DNA of 64,000 nt. Origin: Defluviitoga tunisiensis (lineage in GTDB: Bacteria > Thermotogota > Thermotogae > Petrotogales > Petrotogaceae). The notes beneath the pieces were generated by a model, which was not told the DNA's origin, searched no databases, and saw nothing but the letters and a program-made list of their open reading frames with translations. Position numbers and translations under genes: made by a program. The DNA lies in contig NZ_LN824141.1 in the NCBI RefSeq assembly GCF_000953715.1, forward strand, positions 1,986,501 through 2,050,500. The letters run 5' to 3'. This document shows positions 47,259 through 57,070 of this stretch, piece by piece (position 1 is the first letter of the stretch; each line of letters opens with the position of its first letter).

Positions 47259-48077
47259 TCACCAAATTATAATTTTAGTTTTCCAATTGCCTATCTTATA
47301 CCTACCACTTTCTGATAAACCAAAATCATTTGCGATTTCTTTTTTTATCAGTACAATTTGTGGTTTTAAATACTTTAAGGAATTTATTCCATCAATTAGT
47401 AAAAACTCGTAAGGAACATCTTCTGGTACTCTTAGAAGATCTGTCTTATAATAATTAAATAACTTATTTGCATACTCTTCTCCAACTATTTTTTTTAACT
47501 TTTTAAAATTATCTCTTTTCGATTCCTCTTCATATTTTTTAGATTCAGATAAAGAAAAAACACATCCACAATAATCTTGCCTGTAAATATTATAAGTTTT
47601 GCATATTTTTGAAGATTCTTTTATTCCATTGTTGGATCTAAAATTCAGATATTTAAACTTTATGTTTTGATCTTCATATTCATGTTCTAGTTCTTTCGAT
47701 ATATTTAAAATATCCTCATGAGATTTTCTAGGAGAGGCTAATAAGGAAGAACTATAAATCGTAAACCCAAGTTCTTTAGCCATGAAAATAGTACTATTTA
47801 ATCTCAGCCTAATACATTCAAGACATCTATTTCTTTTGTTGTATTCGTTTCCTTTTATTCTATTGTAGTATACAGATGGTTCATATTTTCCTTGGATAAG
47901 TTTAAAATGCCAAACCCTTTGAAGTTTCTTAACTTCATCGAACCTTTTTATATATTCCTCTTCAGGAAAAATATTGGGGTTATAGAAGTAAACTACCGGT
48001 TCATACCCTTGCTCATCAAGTCTTTTATAAGAAACTGTCAAATCAGGCGCACAACAAACATGAAGAAAAAGTGTCAA
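47259..48077 (-). CDS. queH: Epoxyqueuosine reductase QueH
   Basis: It reduces epoxyqueuosine to queuosine in tRNA without cobalamin. The 272-residue protein has the family Cys pairs: Cys8-Cys9 (HVCCAPD), Cys85 and Cys88 (CLECIRLRL), and Cys170 and Cys172 (DYCGC), with SSSLLASPRKSHEDI between. The start is TTG overlapping the comEA stop by four bases, with GGAAGG upstream. No other queuosine genes are in this window. Confidence 0.93.
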   Translation of the reverse strand: MTLFLHVCCAPDLTVSYKRLDEQGYEPVVYFYNPNIFPEEEYIKRFDEVKKLQRVWHFKLIQGKYEPSVYYNRIKGNEYNKRNRCLECIRLRLNSTIFMAKELGFTIYSSSLLASPRKSHEDILNISKELEHEYEDQNIKFKYLNFRSNNGIKESSKICKTYNIYRQDYCGCVFSLSESKKYEEESKRDNFKKLKKIVGEEYANKLFNYYKTDLLRVPEDVPYEFLLIDGINSLKYLKPQIVLIKKEIANDFGLSESGRYKIGNWKTKIIIW

Positions 48078-48586
48078 AATGTTACCTTCCCTTCTATTTT
48101 TTTTAAAGTGCTACTAGAAATTCCCAATTTTTTTAATTCTTCAAGAGTCTCTATCTTTTTTAGTAATCTATAATCAATTATTTTTTGAGCATTAACCTTT
48201 CCTATTCCTGGTAACCCTATCAGTTGTTCAAAAGAAGCGGTATTAATATTTATTGTTTTATCTTTAACTTCGTAGACACTTTTTGAAAGATATATGTAGT
48301 CTTTAATATTTAAAAAAGTTTTTTCTCCAATCCCAGGTACATTTTTTATATCTTCAACTGAAGAAAAACCATATGTATCTCTATACTTAACAATTGCATT
48401 TGCCTTTGAAGGACCTATATAGGGCAATTTAATCAAATCTTCTACGCTTGCTGTTAATAGATCAATTTTTAAGGGTTCTAAAATGGAATTATCGTTTATG
48501 TTTGAAAACGATTCTTTATAATTGATAAACCCGATTAAAAATATTATGGAAATGATAATTAATGGAAAGAATAATTTCTTTTTCAC
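48074..48586 (-). CDS. ComEA-like helix-hairpin-helix DNA-binding protein
   Basis: A 170-residue protein with one N-terminal membrane segment (LFFPLIIISIIFLIGFINY) and two tandem helix-hairpin-helix domains. The first has IDLLTASVEDLIKLPYIGPS at about 43-62 and the second ININTASFEQLIGLPGIGKV near 112-131. ComEA binds incoming DNA at the membrane during transformation; it usually has one such domain, so two is somewhat unusual. It sits between a SPOR-like protein and queH. Confidence 0.88.
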   Translation of the reverse strand: MKKKLFFPLIIISIIFLIGFINYKESFSNINDNSILEPLKIDLLTASVEDLIKLPYIGPSKANAIVKYRDTYGFSSVEDIKNVPGIGEKTFLNIKDYIYLSKSVYEVKDKTININTASFEQLIGLPGIGKVNAQKIIDYRLLKKIETLEELKKLGISSSTLKKIEGKVTF

Positions 48587-48592
48587 TAACCC

Positions 48593-49342
48593 TCACTCAT
48601 TTTCTACCCCTGTAAAATATATCCCTTTTCGAAAACGATCTTTGATGCCTAATCCAGTTAACTCAAAAACCTTTTGTTCATCCATATTTTTCATATATTC
48701 GTCAGATTCTTTAGCAGTTTCAAATAATCCCACGACAATAGACCAATAATCAGCGTTACTTGGAGACAGTTTCCCGTTGTAAACAACGGCAGGTATACCT
48801 GCCTCCCTCAACGCCATAGTTGGAAAAATTGCTAGGGCTGGAGAATAAAAAAGATAAATTTGAATTGTATAAAGATATTGTTCATCATTAGCATTTATAT
48901 CATAATCTTCACGATATAAATAGTATTTATTTTGATTTTTAAAAATAAAATAATTGATACCATTTTCTAAAGCATACAGAGCTTCTTCAAAAGCTTTCTT
49001 TTCGCTATCAAAAATTTTCACTGCTCCGACATTACTTGATTTTAAAAGAGTAGCAGAATTATCAAGAAGAAGCTGATAATTCAGATTTTGGATGTTATAA
49101 TTAACCTTAGCTTTTGTTTTTCCAACCTGAATTTCTGGCAAAATAAGTTCATTCTCATAAGAATATTCGGGTTCCAAAATTTGAGATGAGAGATAATCAG
49201 AACCTAGGTCTTTTATTTGAAGATCCAGTAAATTCATTTCATTTTTTAAATAGATGGTATACACCGTTAAAATGAAAGTTATTAAAGGTAAGACAAAAAC
49301 AAGAATTAATATCAAACTGAACCCACTAGATTTCTTTTTCAA
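48593..49342 (-). CDS. Single-pass membrane protein with a SPOR-like C-terminal domain
   Basis: A 249-residue protein. A short Lys/Ser tail is followed by one membrane segment (LILILVFVLPLITFILTVYTIYL) and a region with a heptad start. The C-terminal part shows two SPOR-like beta-alpha halves: YTIQIYLFYSPALAIFPTMALREAG and YWSIVVGLFETAKESDEYMKN. SPOR domains bind denuded peptidoglycan at division sites. The match is by pattern only. It precedes comEA with a 6-bp gap. Confidence 0.65.
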   Translation of the reverse strand: MKKKSSGFSLILILVFVLPLITFILTVYTIYLKNEMNLLDLQIKDLGSDYLSSQILEPEYSYENELILPEIQVGKTKAKVNYNIQNLNYQLLLDNSATLLKSSNVGAVKIFDSEKKAFEEALYALENGINYFIFKNQNKYYLYREDYDINANDEQYLYTIQIYLFYSPALAIFPTMALREAGIPAVVYNGKLSPSNADYWSIVVGLFETAKESDEYMKNMDEQKVFELTGLGIKDRFRKGIYFTGVENE

Positions 49343-49344
49343 TT

Positions 49345-50337
49345 CTAAGCACTCCTTACAAAGACCTTAAATTCAGGTAGTAACTCCTCTAATTCTGTAT
49401 AGTTTATGTAATAGTTTATGAATCCATCATCTGTCAACAAGATTTCGTTTATGGGTATGCTAAATTTCTTCGCTTTTAAACTCTTAAAAGGCAAATTTGA
49501 AAAACCCAAAGAACTTTTTATATCGCTGACTAAATGTTCAAAATTATTTCCACTTAAATATCCAAGTTTGCAACTCAGATAAGATAAAAAAATAAAAGAT
49601 AAACACTCGCTTTCAACAAAAAAATTATTCATTTTAAAATCTGGTTCTATTATAAATTTACTCAATCTTGTACCTGGAAAACCTAGATCATTTGAATACA
49701 GAGATAAAACATTTTTTATCGCTATGTATAAATATTCTTCTAAATCTAATTTAATAAAGTTTTTGGAATATCTTAATGACAATTCTGCAAATTTTTTATC
49801 AAACAATAATCCAACCAAATATCCAAAGATAAATTGTTTTTTCATTGCTGTTTTATCCAAAAACTTACAAAAATATGGATCAACATATACTAAATCTGGA
49901 TAACCAGATACTTTTAAATAGTTTTTTGTATAGTTCATATCTAGATTAAACTCTCCAGATACTGGTAAATAAATCATGGAGGATAATGTGGTAGGAACCG
50001 CTATGAGATTAGCTTTTGGAAAATCTAACGTATTGTATGTAAAACCAACCATATCTATTAAAGACCCACCACCTACCACAATTATGTTACTATAATCACC
50101 ATTAGTAATCAATTTACATAATTCAACATATCGGTCAAAATATTTAGCCTCAGGTCCTCCTTTAATGAAAACAATATTGTTATTATTGTAATTAAAATAT
50201 TTCTTTAAAGAAGAATCTATAATTAACAATGAACCATACTTTGAAACATATTTAGATAAAAATTCTTCATAATAATTCATATATATATTAATATTAATAT
50301 CCTTTTCTATACCTTTTGAAAAACTAATACTTTTCAT
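49345..50337 (-). CDS. Dehydroquinate-synthase-like fold protein lacking catalytic residues
   Basis: A 330-residue protein with the nucleotide-binding pattern of the DHQ synthase / iron alcohol dehydrogenase superfamily: IIVVGGGSLIDMVGFTYNT, then IAVPTTLSSMIYLP and YPDLVYVDPYFCKFL, which line up with AroB. The GGKTGIN-type segment is replaced by SGEFNLD, so the active-site Lys is gone. The later half has few His or Glu at the usual zinc-ligand spacing. It is unlikely to be an active AroB. Its role and substrate are unknown; it lies between rpiB and a SPOR-like protein. Confidence 0.65.
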   Translation of the reverse strand: MKSISFSKGIEKDININIYMNYYEEFLSKYVSKYGSLLIIDSSLKKYFNYNNNNIVFIKGGPEAKYFDRYVELCKLITNGDYSNIIVVGGGSLIDMVGFTYNTLDFPKANLIAVPTTLSSMIYLPVSGEFNLDMNYTKNYLKVSGYPDLVYVDPYFCKFLDKTAMKKQFIFGYLVGLLFDKKFAELSLRYSKNFIKLDLEEYLYIAIKNVLSLYSNDLGFPGTRLSKFIIEPDFKMNNFFVESECLSFIFLSYLSCKLGYLSGNNFEHLVSDIKSSLGFSNLPFKSLKAKKFSIPINEILLTDDGFINYYINYTELEELLPEFKVFVRSA

Positions 50338-50354
50338 TGTCTTCTTCCTTTTTA

Positions 50355-50798
50355 TTAATTTTGTTCCTCAATATTTGATATTTTGTCTATTCTTCTTTGA
50401 TGCCTTTCACCTTCAAATTCTGTAGACAAAAATGTATCAACTGTCCATTTTGCAAGGTCATATCCCATTAATCTTCCAGCAAGTACAAGTACATTCGCAT
50501 TGTTATGCTTTCGTGCCAATTCTGCCATTGATGGATACAAACACAAAGCACCTCGAATGCCTTTTATTTTATTAACTGAGATTGACATTCCAATGCCAGT
50601 TCCACATAAACCTATCCCATATTCTACTTTTCTATTAGCAACCATTTCACCTAACATCTTAGCATAATCTGGATAATCAACGCTTTCTTTAGAATAGGTC
50701 CCTAAATCTATTACATCGATATTCTTTTCTTTAAGATAGTTTACCAACTCTTCTTTCATTTCGAAAGCAGCATGATCAGATGCAATTGCTATTTTCAT
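50355..50798 (-). CDS. rpiB: Ribose-5-phosphate isomerase B
   Basis: It interconverts ribose 5-phosphate and ribulose 5-phosphate in the pentose phosphate pathway. The 147-residue protein has IASDHAAFEMKE at the start, SVDYPDYA, the catalytic-Cys loop GIGLCGTGIGMSISVNK and the HNNANVLVLAGR motif. The start is ATG behind GGGAGG. Allose-6-phosphate isomerase activity of some members cannot be excluded. Confidence 0.94.
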   Translation of the reverse strand: MKIAIASDHAAFEMKEELVNYLKEKNIDVIDLGTYSKESVDYPDYAKMLGEMVANRKVEYGIGLCGTGIGMSISVNKIKGIRGALCLYPSMAELARKHNNANVLVLAGRLMGYDLAKWTVDTFLSTEFEGERHQRRIDKISNIEEQN

Positions 50799-50817
50799 AT
50801 TTTCCTCCCAACCTTAT

Positions 50818-51435
50818 TTACACCAATCTTATTAATCCAACCATTTTTCCTTGAATCTCTAATCTATCAATTGAAACTCTTATTTCTTGTAAAGACTTAT
50901 TTTCAGGAATCAAAAGCACTTCATCCTCGTTAATTTTTTTCATCCTTTTTAATGTAGCCTCTGATTTGTCAATTAAAGCAACAATTATATCTCCATCTTC
51001 TGCATAATCTTGTTTTCGAACTATTACATAGTCACCACTTTTAATATGCGCTTCAATCATAGAATTACCTTCAACCCTTAAAGAAAAATATTCAAAATTT
51101 TTAGGAAAAAAGTTGCTAGGAATAGGAATAAAATCAGTAACCTTTTCTATAGCCTCTATAGCATTACCAGCAGCTATCTTTCCTGAAACTGGGATGAGAT
51201 TCTCTGTAGCCAACACAGTCCCACATTTAGGAGTAAGTCTTATCCCTCTAGAAACGCCCTCTCTTTCTAAATATCCTTTTTTTTCAAGGATTATCAAATG
51301 TTTATGTGCCGCTCTAGGACTTTTAAATTCGAAATGTCTCATTATATCTCTAATACTTGGGGCAAAACCATTTTCTTTCATGTATAAAATAATATAATCC
51401 AAAACTTGTAATTGCCTTTTTGTCAAATCTTCCAT
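50818..51435 (-). CDS. lexA: SOS repressor LexA
   Basis: A 205-residue repressor of DNA-damage genes. The N-terminal winged helix (LTKRQLQVLDYIILYMKENG, APSIRDIMRHF) is followed by the self-cleavage site Ala89-Gly90 (KIAAGNA), the catalytic Ser125 (EGNSMIEA) and Lys163 (EATLKRM). The start is ATG at 51435, nine bases after AAGGAGAGG. An in-frame upstream start at 51465 would overlap gyrA and is not supported. It is embedded in the gyrA operon rather than standing alone. Confidence 0.95.
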   Translation of the reverse strand: MEDLTKRQLQVLDYIILYMKENGFAPSIRDIMRHFEFKSPRAAHKHLIILEKKGYLEREGVSRGIRLTPKCGTVLATENLIPVSGKIAAGNAIEAIEKVTDFIPIPSNFFPKNFEYFSLRVEGNSMIEAHIKSGDYVIVRKQDYAEDGDIIVALIDKSEATLKRMKKINEDEVLLIPENKSLQEIRVSIDRLEIQGKMVGLIRLV

Positions 51436-51457
51436 AAGGTCATTCCTCTCCTTATTA

Positions 51458-53890
51458 TTAATCATCTTTAACTTCTATTGCATCAACCACTGCATCATCT
51501 TTATCCAAGCGAACAACTATAACACCTTGAGTTATTCTATTTAATACTGTAATATTATCTACGTTTACTCTAATAGCTTTTCCTTTTTCAGTAAATATTA
51601 ATACATCCTCACCATCTTCTACGGACATTGCAGCAACTATATTCCCTATTTTTGAAATATCTCTAACTGTTTTTAAACCTATTCCGCCTCTGTTTTGTGG
51701 TCTATAAGAACTAAATTCAACCCTTTTTCCATAGCCTCTTTCAGTAATAATAAGTAATTTTTTATTATTATCAACTAAAACTACATCCACAACTTCATCA
51801 TCTTTTTTTAATTTAATAGCATTAACACCCATAGCATCTCTTCCCATTCTTCTTACCTGAGACGAATTAAAGTTTAGGGCCATTCCTTTTTTTGTTACAA
51901 CCAATAAATTTTTATCTTCTCCATCTAAGACTATAGCATCAACAACTGTATCATTCTCTACTATATTAATGGCTCGAATACCCGAACTTCTAGCGTTCAT
52001 AAATTCCCTCAACGATGTCCTTTTTACCTTACCTAGTTTAGTAAATATTAAAATATCTTTATCATAATCTCCATCCAAAGAAATAGGGATTAATGTCTTA
52101 ACTTTCTCACCCTCAGATAATCCTATGTAATTTGCAATATGTTCTCCTTTAGAATTCTTTGAACCCATTTCAACTTCATAAGTATTGATTTGATAAGCTT
52201 TACCTGCGGAAGAAATAAGCATTAACTTAGATAATCTGTTTGTGAAAACTAATTCTTTAACATTATCGTTTTCGGATATTTTTAACCCTTTTGCACCCTT
52301 TCCACCTCTACCTTGAACCTTGTATTCATTTGCAGGTATTGCTTTAATATATCCCCACTTTGTTAAAACTATTATTATATTTTCGTCTCGTATTAAATCT
52401 ACCTCATCAGCCAATTCACCTTTGTGAAGTACTATTTCGGTCCTTCTTTCATCCCCAAATTTTTTCGCCACTTCGTCAAGTTCTTCCTTGATTATATTCA
52501 TCAACTTTTCTTTATCTTGAAGAACATCGGAGGCATTTTTAATTTGGGCATACAAATCATTTAATTCTTTAACAAGATTGTCTGTCTCAAGTCTTGATAA
52601 ACTAATAAGCTTCATATCCGCAATGGCTTTTGCTTGTTCTTCACTAACTCCAATTGTATCTTGTAAGTTTTTTAAAGCATCCTGAGGGTTTAACGAATTT
52701 CGAATAATTTCGATTACAGTATCAATTCCTTGAACAGCTTTTATAAGGCCTTCTACAATGTGCGCTCTTTTTTTGGCTTTTTCTAAATCAAAATTTGTTC
52801 TTCTTGTAACAATTTCAATTCTATGATCAATAAAAGCTTGCATTAACTCCTTAAGATTCATTAATGAAGGTTTACCTTTGTTAATTACATTCATCTGCGC
52901 ATAAAAATAACTTTGCAGATTAGTATGCTTAAAAAGGTCGTTAATTAATCTTTTAATGTTAGCATCTCTTTTTAATTCGATAACTAACCTTGTACCTTCC
53001 TTGTCACTTTCGTCTCTAACATCTCTTATTCCTGGATCCTTTTTCTCATCTTTCTTCTTTACTGCAAACTTTACAATTTGTTCTATTACATCGCTTTTTG
53101 AGACTCCATAAGGTATCTCTTCAAAGACGATTGATGTTCCGTTTTCTTTTTCTTCTATTTTATATTTTCCGCGAATAGTTATTTTTCCTTTTCCTGTTTC
53201 ATATAACTCTTCCAAATTTTCTCCATCAACAATGACTCCACCTGTTGGAAAATCTGGACCTTTTATATGTTTTAACAGATCTTTAATTTCAACTTCCGGA
53301 TTGTCTATCAATACCTTCAATGCATCAACAAGCTCTTTTAAATTATGAGGAGGTATATTGGTAGTCATTCCAACAGCTATACCACTTGAGCCATTCATTA
53401 AAAGATTAGGCACCCTAGTTGGAAGAACTATTGGTTCTTGTAAACTACCATCAAAATTGTCTCTGAAATCTACAGTATTTTTATCTATGTCAAGTAACAT
53501 GTATTCTCCTAATTCTTGCATACGAGCCTCAGTGTAACGCATTGCAGCGGCAGGATCACCATCAACAGATCCAAAATTACCTTGACCTTCAACTAGAGGA
53601 TACCTCATAGAAAATGGTTGAGCCATTCTTACCAAGGCATCATATATTGCAGCATCTCCATGTGGATGATATTTACCCATAACTTCTCCAACAATACGAG
53701 CACATTTTTTGAAAGATGAATTGTGTCTCAGAGACAATTCACTCATTGAATATAAAATTCTTCTTTGAACAGGCTTTAAACCATCCCTCACATCGGGAAT
53801 AGCCCTGCTAACAATTACACTTAAAGAGTATAATAAATAAGAATTTTTTAATTCTTCATTTAAATCTTTTTCAAAAATTTTGTATTCCAT
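51458..53890 (-). CDS. gyrA: DNA gyrase subunit A
   Basis: The DNA-cleaving subunit of gyrase, 810 residues. It has the N-terminal breakage-reunion domain ([20 protein letters not shown], catalytic Tyr in [10 protein letters not shown] near 120) and a C-terminal beta-pinwheel of six repeats including the GyrA box ([11 protein letters not shown]), which separates it from ParC. In the quinolone-contact region the sequence is [12 protein letters not shown]; the position of E. coli Ser83 is Ala. It follows metG by 16 bp. Confidence 0.95.
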   Translation of the reverse strand: MEYKIFEKDLNEELKNSYLLYSLSVIVSRAIPDVRDGLKPVQRRILYSMSELSLRHNSSFKKCARIVGEVMGKYHPHGDAAIYDALVRMAQPFSMRYPLVEGQGNFGSVDGDPAAAMRYTEARMQELGEYMLLDIDKNTVDFRDNFDGSLQEPIVLPTRVPNLLMNGSSGIAVGMTTNIPPHNLKELVDALKVLIDNPEVEIKDLLKHIKGPDFPTGGVIVDGENLEELYETGKGKITIRGKYKIEEKENGTSIVFEEIPYGVSKSDVIEQIVKFAVKKKDEKKDPGIRDVRDESDKEGTRLVIELKRDANIKRLINDLFKHTNLQSYFYAQMNVINKGKPSLMNLKELMQAFIDHRIEIVTRRTNFDLEKAKKRAHIVEGLIKAVQGIDTVIEIIRNSLNPQDALKNLQDTIGVSEEQAKAIADMKLISLSRLETDNLVKELNDLYAQIKNASDVLQDKEKLMNIIKEELDEVAKKFGDERRTEIVLHKGELADEVDLIRDENIIIVLTKWGYIKAIPANEYKVQGRGGKGAKGLKISENDNVKELVFTNRLSKLMLISSAGKAYQINTYEVEMGSKNSKGEHIANYIGLSEGEKVKTLIPISLDGDYDKDILIFTKLGKVKRTSLREFMNARSSGIRAINIVENDTVVDAIVLDGEDKNLLVVTKKGMALNFNSSQVRRMGRDAMGVNAIKLKKDDEVVDVVLVDNNKKLLIITERGYGKRVEFSSYRPQNRGGIGLKTVRDISKIGNIVAAMSVEDGEDVLIFTEKGKAIRVNVDNITVLNRITQGVIVVRLDKDDAVVDAIEVKDD

Positions 53891-53906
53891 TTATTTAATG
53901 CCTCCA

Positions 53907-55868
53907 TTATGAAATCTTAGCTCCAGGTTCTACATCTTTATCTACAGTTAATATGCTTAAATTTCCTTTATCATCTTTTGCAGCTAAAAGCATTCCTTCA
54001 GATAATTCGCCCATAAGTTTAGCTGGTTTTAAATTAGATAATACTATAATTTTTTTGTTAAGCAAACTTTCAGGAGAATAGAATGCCTTAATTCCAGCAA
54101 TTATTTGCTTTTGCCCTAAAGGTCCAAGATCAACAATTAATTTTATCAATTTATTTGATTTTTCAATATTTTCTGCCTTAATAACTTCTCCCACTCTTAA
54201 ATCTATTTTTTTAAATTCTTCTATTTCAACAAAATCAATTACATTATTTAATTCATTTTTCTCTTTTTCAACCAACTCTTCTTCCTCCTTTTTTTCTTCA
54301 AGAACTGTCTTCGTTTTTATTACCTTTTCCCAACTTTCCACATCAATTCTTTCAAAAATAGGATTTCCCTTTTCTATTTTTCTTCCAGGTTCTAATAATC
54401 CTATTTTTAGATTTTCAAATTTCAGATAAGATAAATCATACCCATATTTTTTTAAGATGATCTCAGATGTTTCAGGCATTATAGGATAAATCAGTATACC
54501 GATAATTCTTATAGACTCTAATAAATTGTACAATACAGTTCCTAACCTCTTTCTTTTACTTTGTTCTTTTGCTAAAAGCCAGGGTTCAGTCAAATCTATA
54601 TATTTGTTAGAAAATCGAACTACTTCCCAAAGAGTTTCTAAAGCTTGCGTAAATTGATAAGAGTTCATATAACTCAAAAACTGCTCTTTTTTATTTTCTA
54701 CCAACTCAAAGAGTTCTTCATCTATTTTATCTTTTTCTTCATGCTCTGGAATATAGCTATCAAAATATTTTTCAACCATAGTTAGTGTCCTATAGATTAA
54801 ATTGCTCAAGTCATTAACTAAATCCGCATTATATCGCACAATTAAATTGTCCTCAGAAAAATCTCCATCTCTTCCAAAATTTATATCTTTTAGTAAATAA
54901 TATCTTATTACATCTTTTCCATAAACATTTATTAATATTCTAGGATCAATTGCATTACCTAAAGATTTGGAAATTTTTTGACCATTAATAGTTAACCATC
55001 CGTGGGCGAAAATCTTATTTGGCAAAGGAAGCCCTACAGACATAAGCATTGCTGGCCATATTATTGAATGAAATCTATTTATTTCTTTGGCTATCAAATG
55101 CAAATCAGCTGGCCAATATTTTTTAAACTTATCTTCATCATCGATATATCCAATAGCACTAACATAATTTATTAATGCATCTACCCAAACGTATACAACA
55201 TGTTTAGGATCATTAAGCAAAGGAACTCCCCAATCAAAAGTAGTACGGGTTATACTTAAATCTTTTAAACCCCTTTTTAAAATTTGCATCATTTCATTAC
55301 GTCTAAATGCAGGTTCAACAAACTCGGGATGTTCTTCATAATATTTAATAAGGGGTTGGTTATACTTTGATAACTTAAAAAAATAATTTTCTTCTTCAAC
55401 CCATTTTAATTCTCTTTTACAGTCAGGACACAATTTTTCTCCGTCTTCATTTATTACTTCATCAGCGTTCCAAAAAGCTTCATCATGAATGCAATACCAA
55501 CCTTCATATTTTCCCTTATAAACGTCTCCATTATCTATCATTTTTTGTACAAAAAATTGTACTGTCTTTACGTGATAGTCATCAGTTGTTCTAACAAAAT
55601 GTGTGTAACTTATATTCATATCATCCCATAGTGTTTTGAATTTAGCTGATAGTTCATCCACATATTTTTGAGGTGAAATATTTTTTTCTTTAGCCGCTTG
55701 TAATACTTTTTGACCGTGCTCATCAGTACCTGTTAAGAAAAACACATCGTATCCCATCATCCTTTTAAAACGAGCAATAACATCTGCAACAATAGTTGTA
55801 TAAGCAGATCCTATGTGAGGTTCACTGTTAACGTAGTATATAGGTGTTGTAACATAAAACTTAGACAA
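53907..55868 (-). CDS. metG: Methionyl-tRNA synthetase with C-terminal tRNA-binding domain
   Basis: A class I synthetase of about 653 residues. It has YVTTPIYYVNSEPHIGSAYT at the start, a zinc-binding insertion with CIHD and CPDC, the KISKSLGN motif, and a C-terminal EMAP/Trbp111-like tRNA-binding domain from about residue 550 (FKKIDLRVGEVIKAENI). The start is TTG at 55868 (MSKFYVTTP) or TTG at 55871, both after GGAGGTG; an in-frame ATG at 55886 is upstream of that site. It is the first gene of the long minus-strand unit running to thyX. Confidence 0.95.
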   Translation of the reverse strand: MSKFYVTTPIYYVNSEPHIGSAYTTIVADVIARFKRMMGYDVFFLTGTDEHGQKVLQAAKEKNISPQKYVDELSAKFKTLWDDMNISYTHFVRTTDDYHVKTVQFFVQKMIDNGDVYKGKYEGWYCIHDEAFWNADEVINEDGEKLCPDCKRELKWVEEENYFFKLSKYNQPLIKYYEEHPEFVEPAFRRNEMMQILKRGLKDLSITRTTFDWGVPLLNDPKHVVYVWVDALINYVSAIGYIDDEDKFKKYWPADLHLIAKEINRFHSIIWPAMLMSVGLPLPNKIFAHGWLTINGQKISKSLGNAIDPRILINVYGKDVIRYYLLKDINFGRDGDFSEDNLIVRYNADLVNDLSNLIYRTLTMVEKYFDSYIPEHEEKDKIDEELFELVENKKEQFLSYMNSYQFTQALETLWEVVRFSNKYIDLTEPWLLAKEQSKRKRLGTVLYNLLESIRIIGILIYPIMPETSEIILKKYGYDLSYLKFENLKIGLLEPGRKIEKGNPIFERIDVESWEKVIKTKTVLEEKKEEEELVEKEKNELNNVIDFVEIEEFKKIDLRVGEVIKAENIEKSNKLIKLIVDLGPLGQKQIIAGIKAFYSPESLLNKKIIVLSNLKPAKLMGELSEGMLLAAKDDKGNLSILTVDKDVEPGAKIS

Positions 55869-55886
55869 CAAGGCCACCTCCGACAT

Positions 55887-56187
55887 TTATACCTTATATT
55901 ATTATATTTTATACCTTTTATTATTATGAGTATTAACAATAAAAAATAGGGCTTTTATTAGTAAAATCAGCCTAATTAATTATACCACAAATATAGTCTC
56001 TAAATATTTTTATATTATTATACCTTTTATTTTTAAATTATGACAGATTGTTTCATTTTTAAGAAATAATAATTATTAAAATCTAGATTATAAACCCAGT
56101 ATGATATAATATAATCAGAACTTTTTAATTCTTTGTTAAAGCATAATTTCACTATCTATTTAAAAAAGATAATCAATGTCAATTACA
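55887..56187. other. AT-rich divergent intergenic region between metG and the IscB element
   Basis: No gene is seen. Short AT-rich stretches repeat around TATACCTTTTATT (near 55911 and 56017). On the plus strand an extended -10, TGATATAAT (56102-56110), points toward proS and probably served it before the element inserted. Promoters for metG on the minus strand could not be fixed. Confidence 0.5.
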
Positions 56188-56436
56188 CACCGCCCCTAGA
56201 GGCGGGGGCTTGTAGAAATACAAGCTCGGTTGATTAGCCTATGTCATTAGTTTTTGCTAATGATTAGTTATAGCAGAATATATAGTCACCGTGGGATGCT
56301 CCACAAGTCCCATGCTCTGAGGGTAATGGTTAAACATCTCTGAGGGGTAGGAGAAGTGCTGTTACCATTAAACCTGCTATAACATTGGCGATGTGGACCT
56401 ACAGGCTTCGGCCTGACTTACCTTGATGGAGGTAAA
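56188..56436 (+). ncRNA. HEARO / omega-RNA-like structured RNA, copy B
   Basis: The same fold as copy A can be read here with positions: CCGCC/GGCGG (56190-56205); GCTTGTA-GAAA-TACAAGC (56208-56225); CATTAGT-TTTT-GCTAATG (56245-56262, a closing C-G changed to a U-G wobble); the long-range pair GTTATAGCAG (56267-56276) with CTGCTATAAC (56374-56383); TAATGGT (56324-56330) with ACCATTA (56364-56370); and CAGGC-TTCG-GCCTG (56402-56415). The guide, if used, would be the sequence left of 56187. Confidence 0.72.
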
Positions 56437-57070
56437 TTGTATGGAATGAAGCCTGTTCAAAAACCATTAAAGGACGCAACATTTATGTCTACTATAAGAT
56501 GGAAATTGGTCAATGCGCTGATGTGTGACTACACTTACGGTTATATTACAAAATCCAAAAGAGTAAGTCTTGGTTTGGAAAAGACACATTATAACGATGC
56601 ATTTTGCATAGCAGGTGGAATTAATCAACAGAGAATAGAACCTATCTATTTTGAGCAAATTAGGAGAAACAATCGTTCACTCGAAAAGTTCTATGATGCA
56701 AAATATGTTGATATAAGAGATAAGTCTATTAAAACAGGACAAGAGCTTTTCTGTGGTAGAAGGACACGGAACAAAAACTTAAATGAAGAAAATCTTCATA
56801 AGTATCGTGGAGCTAAAAAATCAAAAGGCAGAAGAAATATTCGTAAGCAAAGATACGCTTATCAGCCTAAAGATATTGTTACCTTTGAGAGCAAAAAATA
56901 TTCAGTTCAAGGTGTACAGAACAAAGGTGAATATATTAAGCTAATGGAAATGTCTAAGCCAGTTAAAACAGATTTAGTTAAGCTCTATATGTTTAGGAAA
57001 GGATTTAGTATGTTTTATAACTGCAATTCATCACCCACTTACAGAAGTGGGAGTCTTCTTGCAGGAAAAT
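56188..57070 (+). mobile_element. IscB-derived (IS200/IS605-like) element, copy B
   Basis: An 883-bp copy matching 6821-7703 with six transitions and no indels. The bases TTAC (56183-56186) precede the left end, as in copy A apart from one boundary base. The right-end hairpin is CCCACTT/AAGTGGG at 57034-57051. It lies between a plausible proS promoter (56105) and the proS ribosome-binding site (57082-57086), in the same orientation as proS. No transposase is encoded. Confidence 0.85.

Noticed and set aside
49345-50337. Functional AroB (3-dehydroquinate synthase)
   Set aside because: The active-site GGKTGIN segment and zinc-ligand pattern are not preserved.
55890-56050. AT-rich TATACCTTTTATT repeats as a regulatory array
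   Set aside because: Only two or three imperfect, low-complexity matches, expected in DNA this AT-rich.
56188-56436. Structured region as a group I or group II intron, or an IStron
   Set aside because: It lacks a domain V-like catalytic hairpin and group I P/Q/R/S-type cores, is too short, and sits directly upstream of an IscB-type ORF, as HEARO RNAs do.
56467-56658. 63-codon antisense ORF inside the element (also 7233-7424)
   Set aside because: It is present in both copies only because the DNA is identical; no ribosome-binding site and no recognisable protein. It is a shadow of the IscB fragment.
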